A stretch of 64,000 nucleotides of DNA from Streptococcus oralis (GCF_004127215.1 NZ_QEWJ01000001.1:1-64000); one strand, 5' to 3'. Shown: positions 35,052 through 44,610, counted from the first letter of the stretch. Program-made: numbers and translations. The notes: generated by a model not told the origin, from the sequence alone.

Positions 35052-35927
35052 CTAGTCCGTAATTCGTTGGTACATTTCTGGTCTTCTATCTCGAAACAGT
35101 CCCCAGTTGAGGCGTTCACTTGCTCCCTTATCAAGGTCATAAGTTGCTAACAGAACAGCTTCCCCTTGTCTTTCGGCTCTCTCTAGAATAGCTCCTGTTT
35201 CATCCGTCATAAAGGAGGAACCGTAGAAGTCAAGACTGGAACTCTGTCCGCCATTTTCCTCACTAGGAGTGACTTCTTCCCAGCCATAGCGATTGGCTGC
35301 AACAACTGGAACAATATTTGCTGCTGCGTGGCCTTGCATGGTACGTTGCCAGTGCCCACAACTGTCTGTATCCAAAATTGGCTCTGAACCAATAGCTGTT
35401 GGGTAAAAGAGTAATTCTGCCCCATTCAATGCAAGACAACGGGCTGTTTCAGGGAACCATTGATCCCAACAGATACCAATCCCAATCTTAGCATAGCGAG
35501 TATCCCAGACCTTGAAACCAGAGTTACCTGGCGTAAAATAAAACTTTTCTTGATAATAATGATCATCTGGTATGTGGGTCTTCCGATAAACACCCAGCAC
35601 TTCTCCATCTGCATCAATGACGGCGATTGAGTTATACAAGACATTGCCATCTTTTTCGTAGAAACTAATCGGCAGAACAACCTGTAGTTCCTTAGCAATT
35701 ACTTTAAAATGCTGAATGGCTGTATTTTCTGTCACCGACTGGGCATACTGATAATAGTCATACTGGCGTTCCTGGCAGAAATAGGGACGTTCAAACAACT
35801 CGGGTAAGAGAATGATTTGTGCGCCTTGTTCTGCAGCCTGACGTACTAGACGTTCCGCTGTTTGAATATTTGTTGCCACATCCTTGGCACATTGCATCTG
35901 GATCGCTGCAACTCTAACATTTCTCAT
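35052..35927 (-). CDS. aguB: N-carbamoylputrescine amidase
   Basis: 291 aa nitrilase-superfamily enzyme; catalytic triad Glu43 (LPELFERPYF), Lys116 (YRKTHIPD) and Cys153 (GICWDQWFPE). It hydrolyses N-carbamoylputrescine to putrescine, CO2 and ammonia. Last gene of the polyamine operon, nine bases after aguA. Together with SpeA and AguA it makes putrescine from arginine without ornithine. Confidence 0.95.
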   Translation of the reverse strand: MRNVRVAAIQMQCAKDVATNIQTAERLVRQAAEQGAQIILLPELFERPYFCQERQYDYYQYAQSVTENTAIQHFKVIAKELQVVLPISFYEKDGNVLYNSIAVIDADGEVLGVYRKTHIPDDHYYQEKFYFTPGNSGFKVWDTRYAKIGIGICWDQWFPETARCLALNGAELLFYPTAIGSEPILDTDSCGHWQRTMQGHAAANIVPVVAANRYGWEEVTPSEENGGQSSSLDFYGSSFMTDETGAILERAERQGEAVLLATYDLDKGASERLNWGLFRDRRPEMYQRITD

Positions 35928-35936
35928 CTTTTTCTC

Positions 35937-37022
35937 CTATTCTGGAATTTGTTGGGTGATACAGTGGATATTGCCACCACCTAAAAGAATGTCTCTTGCT
36001 GGTATTCCTACGACCTTACGGTCTGGAAAACACTTGCTGAGGATATCTAGGGCCACTTGGTCGTTTACATCCTCAAACTGGGGCACTAAGACAGACTTGT
36101 TGGCAATATAAAAATTGACATAGGAAGCTGCAAGACGTTCACCTGCATAACGCTCTTCTTCCCCTTCTTCGTAGATGTAGCCTGGCAAATCTTCTTCGGT
36201 TACAACTTGATGAAGCGCTGGGATTGGCAATTTATGAATAGTGAAGGGACGCCCTTTTGCATCCGTTTCCTTCTCTAAAAGGGCAAGGTCAGCTGCAGAC
36301 ATGGCATACTGGGGATCGTTTTGATCATCTGTCCAAGCCAAGACAAGTTCCGCAGGACCAACGAAAGCGGCAACATTGTCAACGTGTTCATTGGTTTCGT
36401 CCTGATAAATACCATAAGGTAGCCAAATAACTTTTTCAGCGCCAAGACTCTCTAGTAAGGTCTCTTCAATCTCCTCTTTAGTCAGGTGAGGATTGCGTCC
36501 AGGACTGAGTAAGCAACTTTCAGTCACAAGAATAGTCCCTTGACCATCGCTATGGATTGCCCCGCCTTCCAGTACAAAAGGTTTGGCATCGTAAACAGGC
36601 ATTTGCAATGCCTCAGCAAAACGACTGGCTACTTGGTCATCCTCTTCATAATCTTGGTAGAGGCCATCGACAGCACCACCCCAGGCATTAAAAGACCAAT
36701 CGACTGCCAACTTTTCTCTTTTATCATTGACGAGAATAGTCGGCCCAGTATCACGCGCCCAGGCATCATTAGTAGGAATATCTAAATAAACAACCTTGTC
36801 TCCTAGATAGGATTGGGCTTCAGATAGATAATCCTGCTCCACCAAAAGATAAACAGTTTCCCCTTCTGCTATGGTCTTGATAATCTGGCTAAATGCTTTT
36901 TTTGCAACCTTTCCTTGAAAAGGCCATGAACCTGGTCGAGTCGGCCATATCATGAGGGTGCCATGATGGGGTTCGTACTCTGCTGGCATACGATAACCTG
37001 CTTTTTTCGGAGTTTCTATCAT
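35937..37022 (-). CDS. aguA: Agmatine deiminase
   Basis: 361 aa, peptidylarginine-deiminase-like fold. Motifs: [16 protein letters not shown] at the N-terminus, the [11 protein letters not shown] substrate loop, [12 protein letters not shown], and the catalytic Cys354 in [11 protein letters not shown]. Converts agmatine to N-carbamoylputrescine. Start overlaps the nspC stop (ATGA at 37019-37022). Its operon context with AguB shows a biosynthetic role rather than the catabolic agmatine deiminase pathway (no transcarbamylase or antiporter here). Confidence 0.95.
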   Translation of the reverse strand: MIETPKKAGYRMPAEYEPHHGTLMIWPTRPGSWPFQGKVAKKAFSQIIKTIAEGETVYLLVEQDYLSEAQSYLGDKVVYLDIPTNDAWARDTGPTILVNDKREKLAVDWSFNAWGGAVDGLYQDYEEDDQVASRFAEALQMPVYDAKPFVLEGGAIHSDGQGTILVTESCLLSPGRNPHLTKEEIEETLLESLGAEKVIWLPYGIYQDETNEHVDNVAAFVGPAELVLAWTDDQNDPQYAMSAADLALLEKETDAKGRPFTIHKLPIPALHQVVTEEDLPGYIYEEGEEERYAGERLAASYVNFYIANKSVLVPQFEDVNDQVALDILSKCFPDRKVVGIPARDILLGGGNIHCITQQIPE

Positions 37023-38146
37023 GATAATCTCCTTTTAAAGTCTTGATAGCCAAAGGCTTTGACTAAGCTGCAGTCTCCCTGCTCGTCCATAAGATAGAGA
37101 CTTGGCAAGCCAATACCATTAAAGGTATTATTTTTGACAAAGGAGTAGATTGCCATGTCTTCAAAGTAAAGTCTATCACCGATTTGGACTGGATTTTCAA
37201 AACTATAATCACCAATCACATCACCCGTCAGACAGGTATTGGAAGAAAGTCTATAGGTATGGGCTTTTTCCTGTGCCTCAAATCCATTTCTCAAAGGTGG
37301 GCGATAGGGCATCTCAAGTACATCAGGCATATGGCAGGTCGCAGAGGCATCTAAAACTAAGATATCCATACCGTTTTCGACAATATCCAATACTTCAGTA
37401 GCTAGATAACCCGCATTGAGCGCAATAGCTTCACCTGGCTCGATATAGACCTCAAGATTGTAAGTTTCTCGGATACGCTTAATTTCAGAAATCAGCAAAT
37501 CTACATCATAGTCTTCTCTTGTGATGTGGTGTCCCCCACCCATATTGAGCCATTTTACCTCATGTAAATAAGGATCAAACTGCGCTTCTACTGCTTTCAA
37601 AGTTGTCTCTAAATCATCTGAACCTTGCTCGCAAAGGGTATGAAAATGGAGGCCATCCACCAAATCCAACAAATCACTAGGAATTTTATCAAGTGTCACA
37701 CCAAAACGAGAACCTGGTGCACAAGGGTCATAGAGCGCGTGGTCACCCTGTGTTGAACATTGAGGATTGAGACGTAGACCTACACTAATACCAGCCTCAC
37801 GACAACGAGGCCCATGTTTACGCAATTGTCTCTCAGAGTTAAAAACGATATGGTCTGTTATCTCAAGCAATTCCTCCAAGTCCGCATCCTTGAAAGCTGG
37901 CGCAAAGACATGGACTTCCCCCGGGAATTCTTCTCTTGCCAGCTTCGCTTCATAGAGTCCACTAGCAGTTGTACCAGATAGGTACTGGCTAATTAAGGGA
38001 TAGGTTTTATAGAGAGAATACGCCTTCTGGGCAAGCAAAACCTTGCAACCGGCTTCTTCTTGTACATATTGTAAAATACGACAGTTGGCTTCTAACTTTG
38101 CCAAGTCTATGACATAAGCTGGTGTTGGTACTTGTTCTAATTTCAT
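37019..38146 (-). CDS. nspC: Carboxynorspermidine/carboxyspermidine decarboxylase
   Basis: 375 aa, alanine-racemase-fold PLP enzyme; PLP lysine Lys41 (LLAQKAYSL), phosphate-binding region ([11 protein letters not shown]), C-terminal catalytic Cys-Asp region (LTGDVIGDY). It decarboxylates carboxyspermidine to spermidine. The start overlaps the stop of the carboxyspermidine synthase gene (TAATG), so the two steps are coupled. Confidence 0.92.
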   Translation of the reverse strand: MKLEQVPTPAYVIDLAKLEANCRILQYVQEEAGCKVLLAQKAYSLYKTYPLISQYLSGTTASGLYEAKLAREEFPGEVHVFAPAFKDADLEELLEITDHIVFNSERQLRKHGPRCREAGISVGLRLNPQCSTQGDHALYDPCAPGSRFGVTLDKIPSDLLDLVDGLHFHTLCEQGSDDLETTLKAVEAQFDPYLHEVKWLNMGGGHHITREDYDVDLLISEIKRIRETYNLEVYIEPGEAIALNAGYLATEVLDIVENGMDILVLDASATCHMPDVLEMPYRPPLRNGFEAQEKAHTYRLSSNTCLTGDVIGDYSFENPVQIGDRLYFEDMAIYSFVKNNTFNGIGLPSLYLMDEQGDCSLVKAFGYQDFKRRLS

Positions 38147-39405
38147 TAGTCCACCATTTGTGGATTCTCAACCACAACCCAAGGCAAACCATACCCATTC
38201 AATGCTTCCATGAATGGATCTGGATCCAACTCTTCAAGGTTGTAAACTCCAGGTTGTTTCCAAGTTCCGTTCATAACTAATTTTGTCCCAATCATAGCTG
38301 GAACTCCTGTTGTGTAAGAAATAGCTTGTGAACCAACCTCTGCATAGCACTCCTGATGGTCGCAAACATTGTAAATGTAGATGGTCTTTTCAACGCCATC
38401 TTTGACACCTGTAAAGATACATCCGATATTTGTTTTTCCAACAGTACGTGGGCCAAGGCTTGCAGGATCTGGAAGCAAGGCTTTCAAGAACTGGATTGGT
38501 ACAATTTCTTGTCCGTTAAAGTTAATGGTATCCGTACGAAGGAGCCCTACGTTTTCCAAGCATTTCATATGCGTTAGATAAGATTGGCCAAAAGTCATAA
38601 AGAAACGAATCCGTTTGACTCCAGGAATGTTTTTGGCCAATGATTCAATTTCTTCGTGGTGAAGGAGATACATGTCTTTTTGTCCAACCTGAGGGAAATC
38701 ATACTCACGCTTGATAGACATAGCTTCGACTTCGACCCATTTTCCATCTTCCCAGTAAGAACCTGGTGCAGAAACCTCGCGTAGATTTATTTCTGGGTTG
38801 AAGTTAGTCGCAAACGGATAACCGTGGTCACCACCATTACAGTCTAAAATATCGATATAGTGGATCTCATCAAAATAGTGTTTGAGAGCATAAGCTGAAA
38901 AGACACTGGTCACACCTGGGTCAAAACCAGAACCAAGAAGAGCTGTCAAGCCTGCTTCTTTGAATTTCTCCTGATAAGCCCACTGCCATGAGTAGTCAAA
39001 GTAAGCTGTAAAACCTAGTTCCTTGCAACGTTTTTCATAAATGGCGCGCCATTCAGGGTCTTCTGTATCCTCAGCCTCATAGTTGGCAGTATCGATATAA
39101 TGCACACCTGTTTCCAAACAAGCATCCATAATGGTCAAGTCTTGGTATGGTAAAGCTACATTCAAAACAGCTTCTGGCTTGTAGCTTTTGATCAGGGCAA
39201 TCACTTCTTCTACCTTGTCAGCATCAACAGCAGCTGTTTCAATCTTTGTATTTGTTTTACCTTCCAGTTTAGCCTTCAAATCATCGCATTTTGACTTGGT
39301 ACGGCTAGCAATCATAATCTCTGTAAAGGTTTCGCTATCTTGGCAAATCTTTGAAATAGCAACTTGGGCAACGCCCCCACATCCAATAACTAGTAAACGA
39401 CTCAT
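38146..39405 (-). CDS. lys1: Carboxynorspermidine/carboxyspermidine synthase (saccharopine dehydrogenase family)
   Basis: 419 aa with an N-terminal NAD(P)-binding fold (LLVIGCGGVAQVAISKI), then VLNVALPYQDLTIMDACL and a substrate domain (GFDPGVTSVFSAYA). Although often labelled saccharopine dehydrogenase, its position beside nspC shows the polyamine role: reductive condensation of putrescine with aspartate semialdehyde to carboxyspermidine. Start overlaps the speE stop (ATGA at 39402-39405). Confidence 0.9.
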   Translation of the reverse strand: MSRLLVIGCGGVAQVAISKICQDSETFTEIMIASRTKSKCDDLKAKLEGKTNTKIETAAVDADKVEEVIALIKSYKPEAVLNVALPYQDLTIMDACLETGVHYIDTANYEAEDTEDPEWRAIYEKRCKELGFTAYFDYSWQWAYQEKFKEAGLTALLGSGFDPGVTSVFSAYALKHYFDEIHYIDILDCNGGDHGYPFATNFNPEINLREVSAPGSYWEDGKWVEVEAMSIKREYDFPQVGQKDMYLLHHEEIESLAKNIPGVKRIRFFMTFGQSYLTHMKCLENVGLLRTDTINFNGQEIVPIQFLKALLPDPASLGPRTVGKTNIGCIFTGVKDGVEKTIYIYNVCDHQECYAEVGSQAISYTTGVPAMIGTKLVMNGTWKQPGVYNLEELDPDPFMEALNGYGLPWVVVENPQMVD

Positions 39406-40262
39406 TTTTTTCCTTCCTCTTCTTCTAAAATGTCCTCAACATACTTGGGCAACATAAAGGCTCCCACATGTAAGTTTGCAGTGTAGTATTCTGTGAAAAG
39501 CTGGCGTTTTTTCCAGCCTTCCTTGTCAAAATCTTTGACAGGGTGGTATTTTTTCGATGCAAATCCAAACAACCAATAGCCAGCTGGGCTAGTTGGAATA
39601 TGGGCCTGATAAACTCGGCTGATTGGAAAGGCTTGATTGACCTTGCGGTGCATGCTTCGGCAAGCTGACTCATCTTCGTCAAAGAATGGACTCCCATGCT
39701 GGTAAATCATGATGCCATCTTCTTTGAGAGCTCTGTAGCTATTGCCGTAAAATTCCTTGGTAAAGAGTCCTTCCGTATGGCCAAATGGATCTGTCGCATC
39801 GTTGATGATAATATCGTAGTCATCTTCACAGTTTCGTAAAAAGCGTAGCCCATTTTGGTAGTAAATGGTAACACGAGGATCATCTAGACCCGCAGCAAAG
39901 TCTGGGAAATACTCACGACAAACCTCAACCAACATCTCATCTGGTTCCACAATATCGATTTGCTCCAGTTCAGGATAGTGGGTTAATACTTGGGCAACAC
40001 CACCGTCACCACCCCCAATAACCAAGACTTTCTTTGGATTTGGGTGGACAGCCATGGGAACGTGGACCGTCATTTCGTTGTAGACAAAATCATCCGCATC
40101 TGAAAACAAGACATGCCCATTTAAGATTAGTATTTTCCCAAAAGCGGGAGTATCTAATACTTCTATATCCTGCCATTCACTTTTTCCAGCATAGAGTTGC
40201 TTGGCAGTTCTCAAGGACAATTTCACATCTGGAGTATGAACTTCAGAAAACCATAAATCCAT
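39402..40262 (-). CDS. speE: Spermidine synthase-like aminopropyltransferase
   Basis: 286 aa, full PABS domain: GHVLFSDADDFVYNEM, the cofactor loop VIGGGDGGVAQVLTHYP, acidic EPDEM, and NDATDPFGHTEGLF with the catalytic Asp. The usual partner SpeD (AdoMet decarboxylase) is not in the operon or window, while a complete alternative spermidine route is. So its true role, or the source of decarboxylated AdoMet, is open. Starts right after the speA stop (TAGATG). Confidence 0.88.
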   Translation of the reverse strand: MDLWFSEVHTPDVKLSLRTAKQLYAGKSEWQDIEVLDTPAFGKILILNGHVLFSDADDFVYNEMTVHVPMAVHPNPKKVLVIGGGDGGVAQVLTHYPELEQIDIVEPDEMLVEVCREYFPDFAAGLDDPRVTIYYQNGLRFLRNCEDDYDIIINDATDPFGHTEGLFTKEFYGNSYRALKEDGIMIYQHGSPFFDEDESACRSMHRKVNQAFPISRVYQAHIPTSPAGYWLFGFASKKYHPVKDFDKEGWKKRQLFTEYYTANLHVGAFMLPKYVEDILEEEEGKK

Positions 40263-41723
40263 CTAGTTCTCCTTTCTCTTAATGACGTTGATGTGATTGA
40301 CCTCTGGATCTTCCGTCCCTTGGAGGGAGCAACCACGTTCCTTTGCAAATTGGATATAGTCTACAATTTCTCGTGTAATACGTTCACCAGGAGCCAGGAT
40401 AGGAATCCCAGGAGGATAGCACATGACAAATTCTCCACAGACCTGTCCAACAGACTCATCCAAGGTCAAACTTTTTCTCTCTGAATAGAAGGCTTCCTGA
40501 GGAGATAATACCAACTCGGGCTGGATATATTCTCCAGCTATCAAGTCCTTCCCATCTCGTGAATAAAGTCTCTTGATATCAGCCAAAGCACCAACCAAAC
40601 GCTCAATGTCTTGGATGCGATCACCGATTGAAATATAGGCCAAGATATTGCCAATATCACCAAACTCGATCTGAATATCATATTCATCTCTTAGGAGGTC
40701 ATAAACCTCGATACCTGTTAAACCAATACCCTGAGTGTAGACTGAAAGCTTTGTCACGTCAAAATCACAAACGGACACTCCGTCTATTAACTCTTTTGAG
40801 TAGGCATAGTAACCACCGATAGCATTGATTTCACGACGAGCATACTCGGATAGCTCAATGACCTTCTCAAAAGACTCTTTACCACGAAGGGCTAGATTGC
40901 GACGTGAAATATCCAAACTAGCCATCAACAAGTACGAGGCGGATGTTGACTGGGTCAGGTTGATGATTTGACGAACGTACTCAGGATTCATCTGCTCTCC
41001 GATTAAAAGAACTGAGCTTTGGGTCAAACTCCCTCCAGACTTATGCATGGAAACTGCTGCCATATCAGCTCCTGCGTCCATAGCAGAAATTGGAAGTTTA
41101 TCAGTGAAATGCAGATGAGCCCCATGGGCTTCGTCCACTAAAACAAGCATGCCAGCTTCATGAGCCATTTCTGTCAACCCCTTTAGGTCTGAACAGATTC
41201 CGTAGTAAGTAGGATTGTTAATCAAAATTGCCTTGGCCTCAGGATGTTCCTTTATAGCTTGTGCTACACGGTCATTTTCAAGACCTAAGGCGATGCCGAT
41301 TTTAGGATCTACGCTCATCTCGATATAGATGGGAATGGCGCCACATAGAACCAGCGCATTGATAGCAGATTTGTGGACATTACGTGGCAGAATAATCTTA
41401 TCTCCCGCCTTGCAGGTGGAAAGAATCATAGTTTGAACAGATGAAGTGGTTCCACCAATCATTAGAAAAGCATGGCTGGCTCCAAAAGCATCCGCAGTAA
41501 GCTCCTCTGCATCCCGAATAATCGAAATAGGATGTCCTAGATTATCCAAGGATTTCATCGAATTGACATCAATGCCAACACATTTTTCTCCCAACAATTC
41601 AACAAGTTCTGGATTTCCCCTTCCTCGTTTGTGACCAGGTACATCAAAGGGAACGATCCTTTTTTTTCGTAGCTTAATCAGACCTTCATAAATAGGGGCT
41701 TGATTCTGATCTAACTCTTTCAA
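40263..41723 (-). CDS. speA: Arginine decarboxylase (Orn/Lys/Arg decarboxylase family)
   Basis: 486 aa, fold-type I PLP decarboxylase of the short Gram-positive type. PLP lysine is Lys228 (SMHKSGGSL), Asp198 and His200 in VDEAHGAH contact the cofactor, and the N-terminal FDVPGHKRGRG is typical. Often called lysine decarboxylase (cad), but the operon with aguA/aguB points to arginine as substrate, giving agmatine. TTG start 41721-41723 with AAAGGAG seven bases upstream; the nearby ATG is out of frame. First gene of the operon, 63 bases after the terminator of the upstream RNA. Confidence 0.92.
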   Translation of the reverse strand: MKELDQNQAPIYEGLIKLRKKRIVPFDVPGHKRGRGNPELVELLGEKCVGIDVNSMKSLDNLGHPISIIRDAEELTADAFGASHAFLMIGGTTSSVQTMILSTCKAGDKIILPRNVHKSAINALVLCGAIPIYIEMSVDPKIGIALGLENDRVAQAIKEHPEAKAILINNPTYYGICSDLKGLTEMAHEAGMLVLVDEAHGAHLHFTDKLPISAMDAGADMAAVSMHKSGGSLTQSSVLLIGEQMNPEYVRQIINLTQSTSASYLLMASLDISRRNLALRGKESFEKVIELSEYARREINAIGGYYAYSKELIDGVSVCDFDVTKLSVYTQGIGLTGIEVYDLLRDEYDIQIEFGDIGNILAYISIGDRIQDIERLVGALADIKRLYSRDGKDLIAGEYIQPELVLSPQEAFYSERKSLTLDESVGQVCGEFVMCYPPGIPILAPGERITREIVDYIQFAKERGCSLQGTEDPEVNHINVIKRKEN

Positions 41724-41785
41724 AACATACTCCTTTACCGTATTTGTAGCGCCTCAAAAATGAGTGCGACCAAAGGTTGACTTAT

Positions 41786-41813
41786 GAAAAAAGAGCAGGT
41801 TTTCACCTGCTCT
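41786..41813 (-). terminator. Terminator of the speA-upstream RNA
   Basis: On -: AGAGCAGGT-GAAA-ACCTGCTCT followed by TTTTT. Nine perfect base pairs with a GAAA tetraloop; it lies between the RNA and speA. Confidence 0.9.
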
Positions 41814-42114
41814 GCAATCTTCTGACGTGTGTATTTTGGTTTCTGTTGAGTATGTCTGTTCCCGATGTTTCCTAACTCTCTAGTAGCAAATATTACGTAC
41901 TTTATTGATCGTTTCACAAGATGACGTGTGCTTTCACCACACTAAAATTTATGAATTAGGACAAGTTTCCTAACATCAACTTATAAAAGTAGGCTTTTAA
42001 CCCTATCAATAATGTGGCTTTTCAACCACGCTTCGGCATTCAACCCTGCCTGTCCGTAGGCATTTTTTACTCGGGTTTATATTTGCTAGAAAACATCTTC
42101 TCATTTTCTAAGCC
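41786..42114 (-). ncRNA. Candidate structured RNA (about 325 nt) upstream of speA
   Basis: No protein-coding gene fits this stretch. On - it begins just after a good promoter and ends at a textbook terminator. Between are many short stems: TAGAAAA/TTTTCTA near the 5' end, AACCC/GGGTT enclosing TGCCT/AGGCA, GTGG/CCAC, TAGG/CCTA, TTAGGA/TCCTAA and GTGTG/CACAC, several closing GAAA-type loops. It lacks signatures I would expect of RNase P RNA, tmRNA, SRP RNA or a T-box. It may be an independent small RNA, or a long leader that attenuates the polyamine operon 63 bases downstream, where no convincing second promoter is seen. Confidence 0.6.
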
Positions 42115-42119
42115 TTATA

Positions 42120-42148
42120 ACTATATCATGTTTACAAGAACTTGTAAA
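42120..42148 (-). promoter_or_regulatory. Promoter of the speA-upstream RNA
   Basis: On -: TTTACA (42143-42148), 17-base spacer, TATAGT (42120-42125). Predicted start about 42113. Confidence 0.75.
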
Positions 42149-42236
42149 GTACCTTTTTTGAATTTTCTTAAATTTTGTTCGTGAATAGTTAAATCGCTAC
42201 CAAAAAGTTCATGTTTAACGAACTGAAAACGATTAT

Positions 42237-42265
42237 AAAAGGAACTAATTTTTTTAGTTCCTTTC
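42237..42265 (-). terminator. Terminator of the 103-aa gene
   Basis: AAGGAACTAA / TTAGTTCCTT with a short A/T loop, followed by TTTATAAT on -. Five bases after the stop codon. Confidence 0.75.
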
Positions 42266-42269
42266 AAGA

Positions 42270-42581
42270 TTATTTAATCTTATGCTTATCCATTTTTTCC
42301 TGGAAAATTTCTGTAATGATTTTGCGCAATTCTTCTCGTTCCTTTTCAGGAATCTCACCACTTCTTTTGGCTACTGCATAGAGCTCTGGATGTTCGACAG
42401 AAATACGCTTTATTGTCCGAGTTGTTGCATGTTTTCGCACGAAAAAGGGGATGCGCTTGATCCACTCTTGGGGAACCAAATCTAGTATTTTAGCCGCTGT
42501 TTCCTTATCACTAATCTCAGAAGTTGTTAGTCCTTGCTCAATCATCTCTTGTTCTTTTTCAGTAAAGTCTTTTAATTTCAT
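42270..42581 (-). CDS. Small hypothetical protein
   Basis: 103 aa, charged (many Lys/Glu), no membrane segment or signal peptide. Middle part IPFFVRKHATTRTIKRISVEHPELYAVAKRSGEIPEKERE looks like a compact helical domain. Good GGAG before ATG 42581, a TATAAT promoter element upstream (with a possible -35) and a terminator after it, so it is a real single-gene unit. No function recognised. Confidence 0.65.
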   Translation of the reverse strand: MKLKDFTEKEQEMIEQGLTTSEISDKETAAKILDLVPQEWIKRIPFFVRKHATTRTIKRISVEHPELYAVAKRSGEIPEKEREELRKIITEIFQEKMDKHKIK

Positions 42582-42724
42582 TAGCCTTCTCCTATCTAAA
42601 AATATTTCTATGGTAAATTATATACCAATAAGAGAAAAACTACACAGAATAAATTTTGTAAGATATGCTCAATAATGAGATTTCATCGTTTAGTCAACTA
42701 GTGAAATCAAAAAGCACTAAAAAG

Positions 42725-44518
42725 CTAAAAATATTTTTTGGCATCCTCTAAGAGCCTTGAAAAATCACTTAAAAAAATTTTTTCAAATTCGTCATATTTT
42801 TGGAGATTCTGTCGTAACGTTTTAGCTTTAAAATGTTTATAGGTGTTTCTATTAATCTTTCCTACTAGTTTCTTATTAACATAGATTTGTATACCATCAT
42901 TATTTATATTTCCATAAGTATCACCTGATATATAAATTGAGTTCGATTTATTATTTTGAGAGTAAATATTTAATCCTTGTCCTTTTCCTTGTGTTAATCG
43001 AACTATATTATATTCATTAGCTATCTTTATAAAATCTAATGAAATTGGCTTTTCGCGTTCTTCCTTCCTCTCTTTTCCAAAATACTCTGGTTTCGAAAGG
43101 TCGAAATGATTAGTATTAACCAGTGTATTAAATAATTTGCGAATAACGAATTGAACATCTTCATTCGGTGAATGATTTTGAGTTGAGGTTTTATTTATAT
43201 CTATATCGAAGTTTCCGGTTGAAATTGTATTTGAAAAGCTCATTCTTTTCATCAAATTTTCTAACTCTTCAACTTCTAATTTATCAACATTATATTTAAG
43301 CAATAATTTTAAAGTATTAAAAAATTTTCTGAAAGATTCTAACTCTTTTTGATTTTTAAAACTAAAGATACCATAGCGAGACACGAGGGAATTATAATCA
43401 GCATCGTCAGGTATTTCAAATGAATTTTCAAGTAAATCAATGAGAAAATATTTGGTTTCTTCAGAATCTTCTGGACTATTGTTATATGAAGTCAATAAAT
43501 AGTCATAAGCTTCATCAAATCGTAATTGAAAACATACTGTAGCTATGATTAGTAATTTGTCATCATTTTCTAACTCATTATTTGAATTTATAATATGCAT
43601 TAAAAGGCTAACAGAATTGAATAATCTGTTAACACTGCGAGGATTATTTCCGATTGAGTCTCTAATTAATTGAGTTACATTCTGTGTAACGTCATCATTA
43701 AAATAAAAATTAATTTTTTTCAAAGAGACTTTAACAAAGTTCTCCATATGATAATTTGCAACAGGTACAGTAAAAGGCACTTGAATTATTTTCTCAAAAA
43801 AAGCTTTTCCTTTTTCGTTGTCCAAATCATCACCATACTTACTTTTTGTTCCTCTTAAAACAACATTATAATCAATAGCTAAAACAAAGACACAATTTCT
43901 GCAATCTAAGAAAAGTTTTAAAATTTCTAGGAATTCAATCGCTTTTTTTGGAACCAATCTGTCAAGGTCATCAATGAAAATTACTATCTTTTCATAATTA
44001 TTTTCTTTAACAAAGTCATCAATGATACTTTGTAGATTTTGTTTCAGATTTTTTAAATTATTAGCTTTTTCCTCATTGCTTATTAATTTTAGAAGTTGAT
44101 TATTAATTTTTTCAATGTTTAAGAGACCAAAATCTAGTTTTAGATATTCCATACTTTTTGTAATAACTGCCAAAGATTTTTTAAAGTTCTCTCTTTTATC
44201 TACATCAGTTACTTCTAATTCATCAATTAAATCTGTAATTAACGTGACTGCTAAATCCTTATCCATATCAAATTGTGAATATTGCCAAGTATTAAAAAAT
44301 ATTGTTTTAATTTTTCTTTTTGAATTACTTGACGATTTTTCTTTAAGTTTTTCTTCAACTTGATACATGATGCTGGTTTTTCCGGTTCCCCAATCGCCTT
44401 GAATAGCTAGTGTTAAAGGAGTTTCGCATCCAGTAATAAAATTTGATAACCCAAGAATGTATTTGTCAATCATAAATTCGTCTTTTACAGTTGGAATATC
44501 AGAAAATGAATTGTACAT
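42725..44518 (-). CDS. KAP-family P-loop NTPase
   Basis: 597 aa from ATG 44518 (AAAGGA just upstream, itself within an earlier in-frame ATG). Walker A GDWGTGKT (41-48), the KAP signature FFNTWQYSQ (74-82), Walker B IFIDDLDRL (about 180-188), and ILKLFLDCRNCVFVLAIDYNVV sensor-like region. Unlike many KAP proteins it shows no obvious membrane insertion. The C-terminal about 150 residues (TQGKGQGLNIYSQ, SIYISGDTYGNIN) resemble nothing I know. It is AT-rich compared with its neighbours, suggesting acquisition. KAP NTPases occur in several anti-phage systems; a defence role is possible but unproven here. Confidence 0.85.
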   Translation of the reverse strand: MYNSFSDIPTVKDEFMIDKYILGLSNFITGCETPLTLAIQGDWGTGKTSIMYQVEEKLKEKSSSNSKRKIKTIFFNTWQYSQFDMDKDLAVTLITDLIDELEVTDVDKRENFKKSLAVITKSMEYLKLDFGLLNIEKINNQLLKLISNEEKANNLKNLKQNLQSIIDDFVKENNYEKIVIFIDDLDRLVPKKAIEFLEILKLFLDCRNCVFVLAIDYNVVLRGTKSKYGDDLDNEKGKAFFEKIIQVPFTVPVANYHMENFVKVSLKKINFYFNDDVTQNVTQLIRDSIGNNPRSVNRLFNSVSLLMHIINSNNELENDDKLLIIATVCFQLRFDEAYDYLLTSYNNSPEDSEETKYFLIDLLENSFEIPDDADYNSLVSRYGIFSFKNQKELESFRKFFNTLKLLLKYNVDKLEVEELENLMKRMSFSNTISTGNFDIDINKTSTQNHSPNEDVQFVIRKLFNTLVNTNHFDLSKPEYFGKERKEEREKPISLDFIKIANEYNIVRLTQGKGQGLNIYSQNNKSNSIYISGDTYGNINNDGIQIYVNKKLVGKINRNTYKHFKAKTLRQNLQKYDEFEKIFLSDFSRLLEDAKKYF

Positions 44519-44547
44519 ATAATTTCCTTTCAAAATGTTTCATCTAG

Positions 44548-44575
44548 AGTATACTAAATTAAGAATAACACTCAA
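44548..44575 (-). promoter_or_regulatory. Promoter of the KAP NTPase gene
   Basis: On -: TTGAGT (44570-44575), 16-base spacer, TATACT (44548-44553), 30 bases before the start. An ACATAATATAAATT half palindrome lies immediately upstream. Confidence 0.7.
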
Positions 44576-44610
44576 TTTATATTATGTTAGTGGCATTTAA
44601 TATTACGGTT

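Noticed and set aside
35937-37022. Agmatine deiminase as part of the energy-yielding agmatine pathway
   Set aside because: No putrescine transcarbamylase, agmatine/putrescine antiporter or carbamate kinase is adjacent; the operon is biosynthetic.
41735-41917. 60-codon reading frame on - inside the speA-upstream region
   Set aside because: It covers the terminator and stems of the RNA, has no ribosome binding site, and its composition fits no protein. A chance frame.
41786-42114. RNase P RNA, tmRNA or a T-box leader for the speA-upstream RNA
   Set aside because: The conserved GAGGAAAGTCC of RNase P, the tRNA-like ends and tag frame of tmRNA, and the T-box sequence with its specifier loop are all absent.
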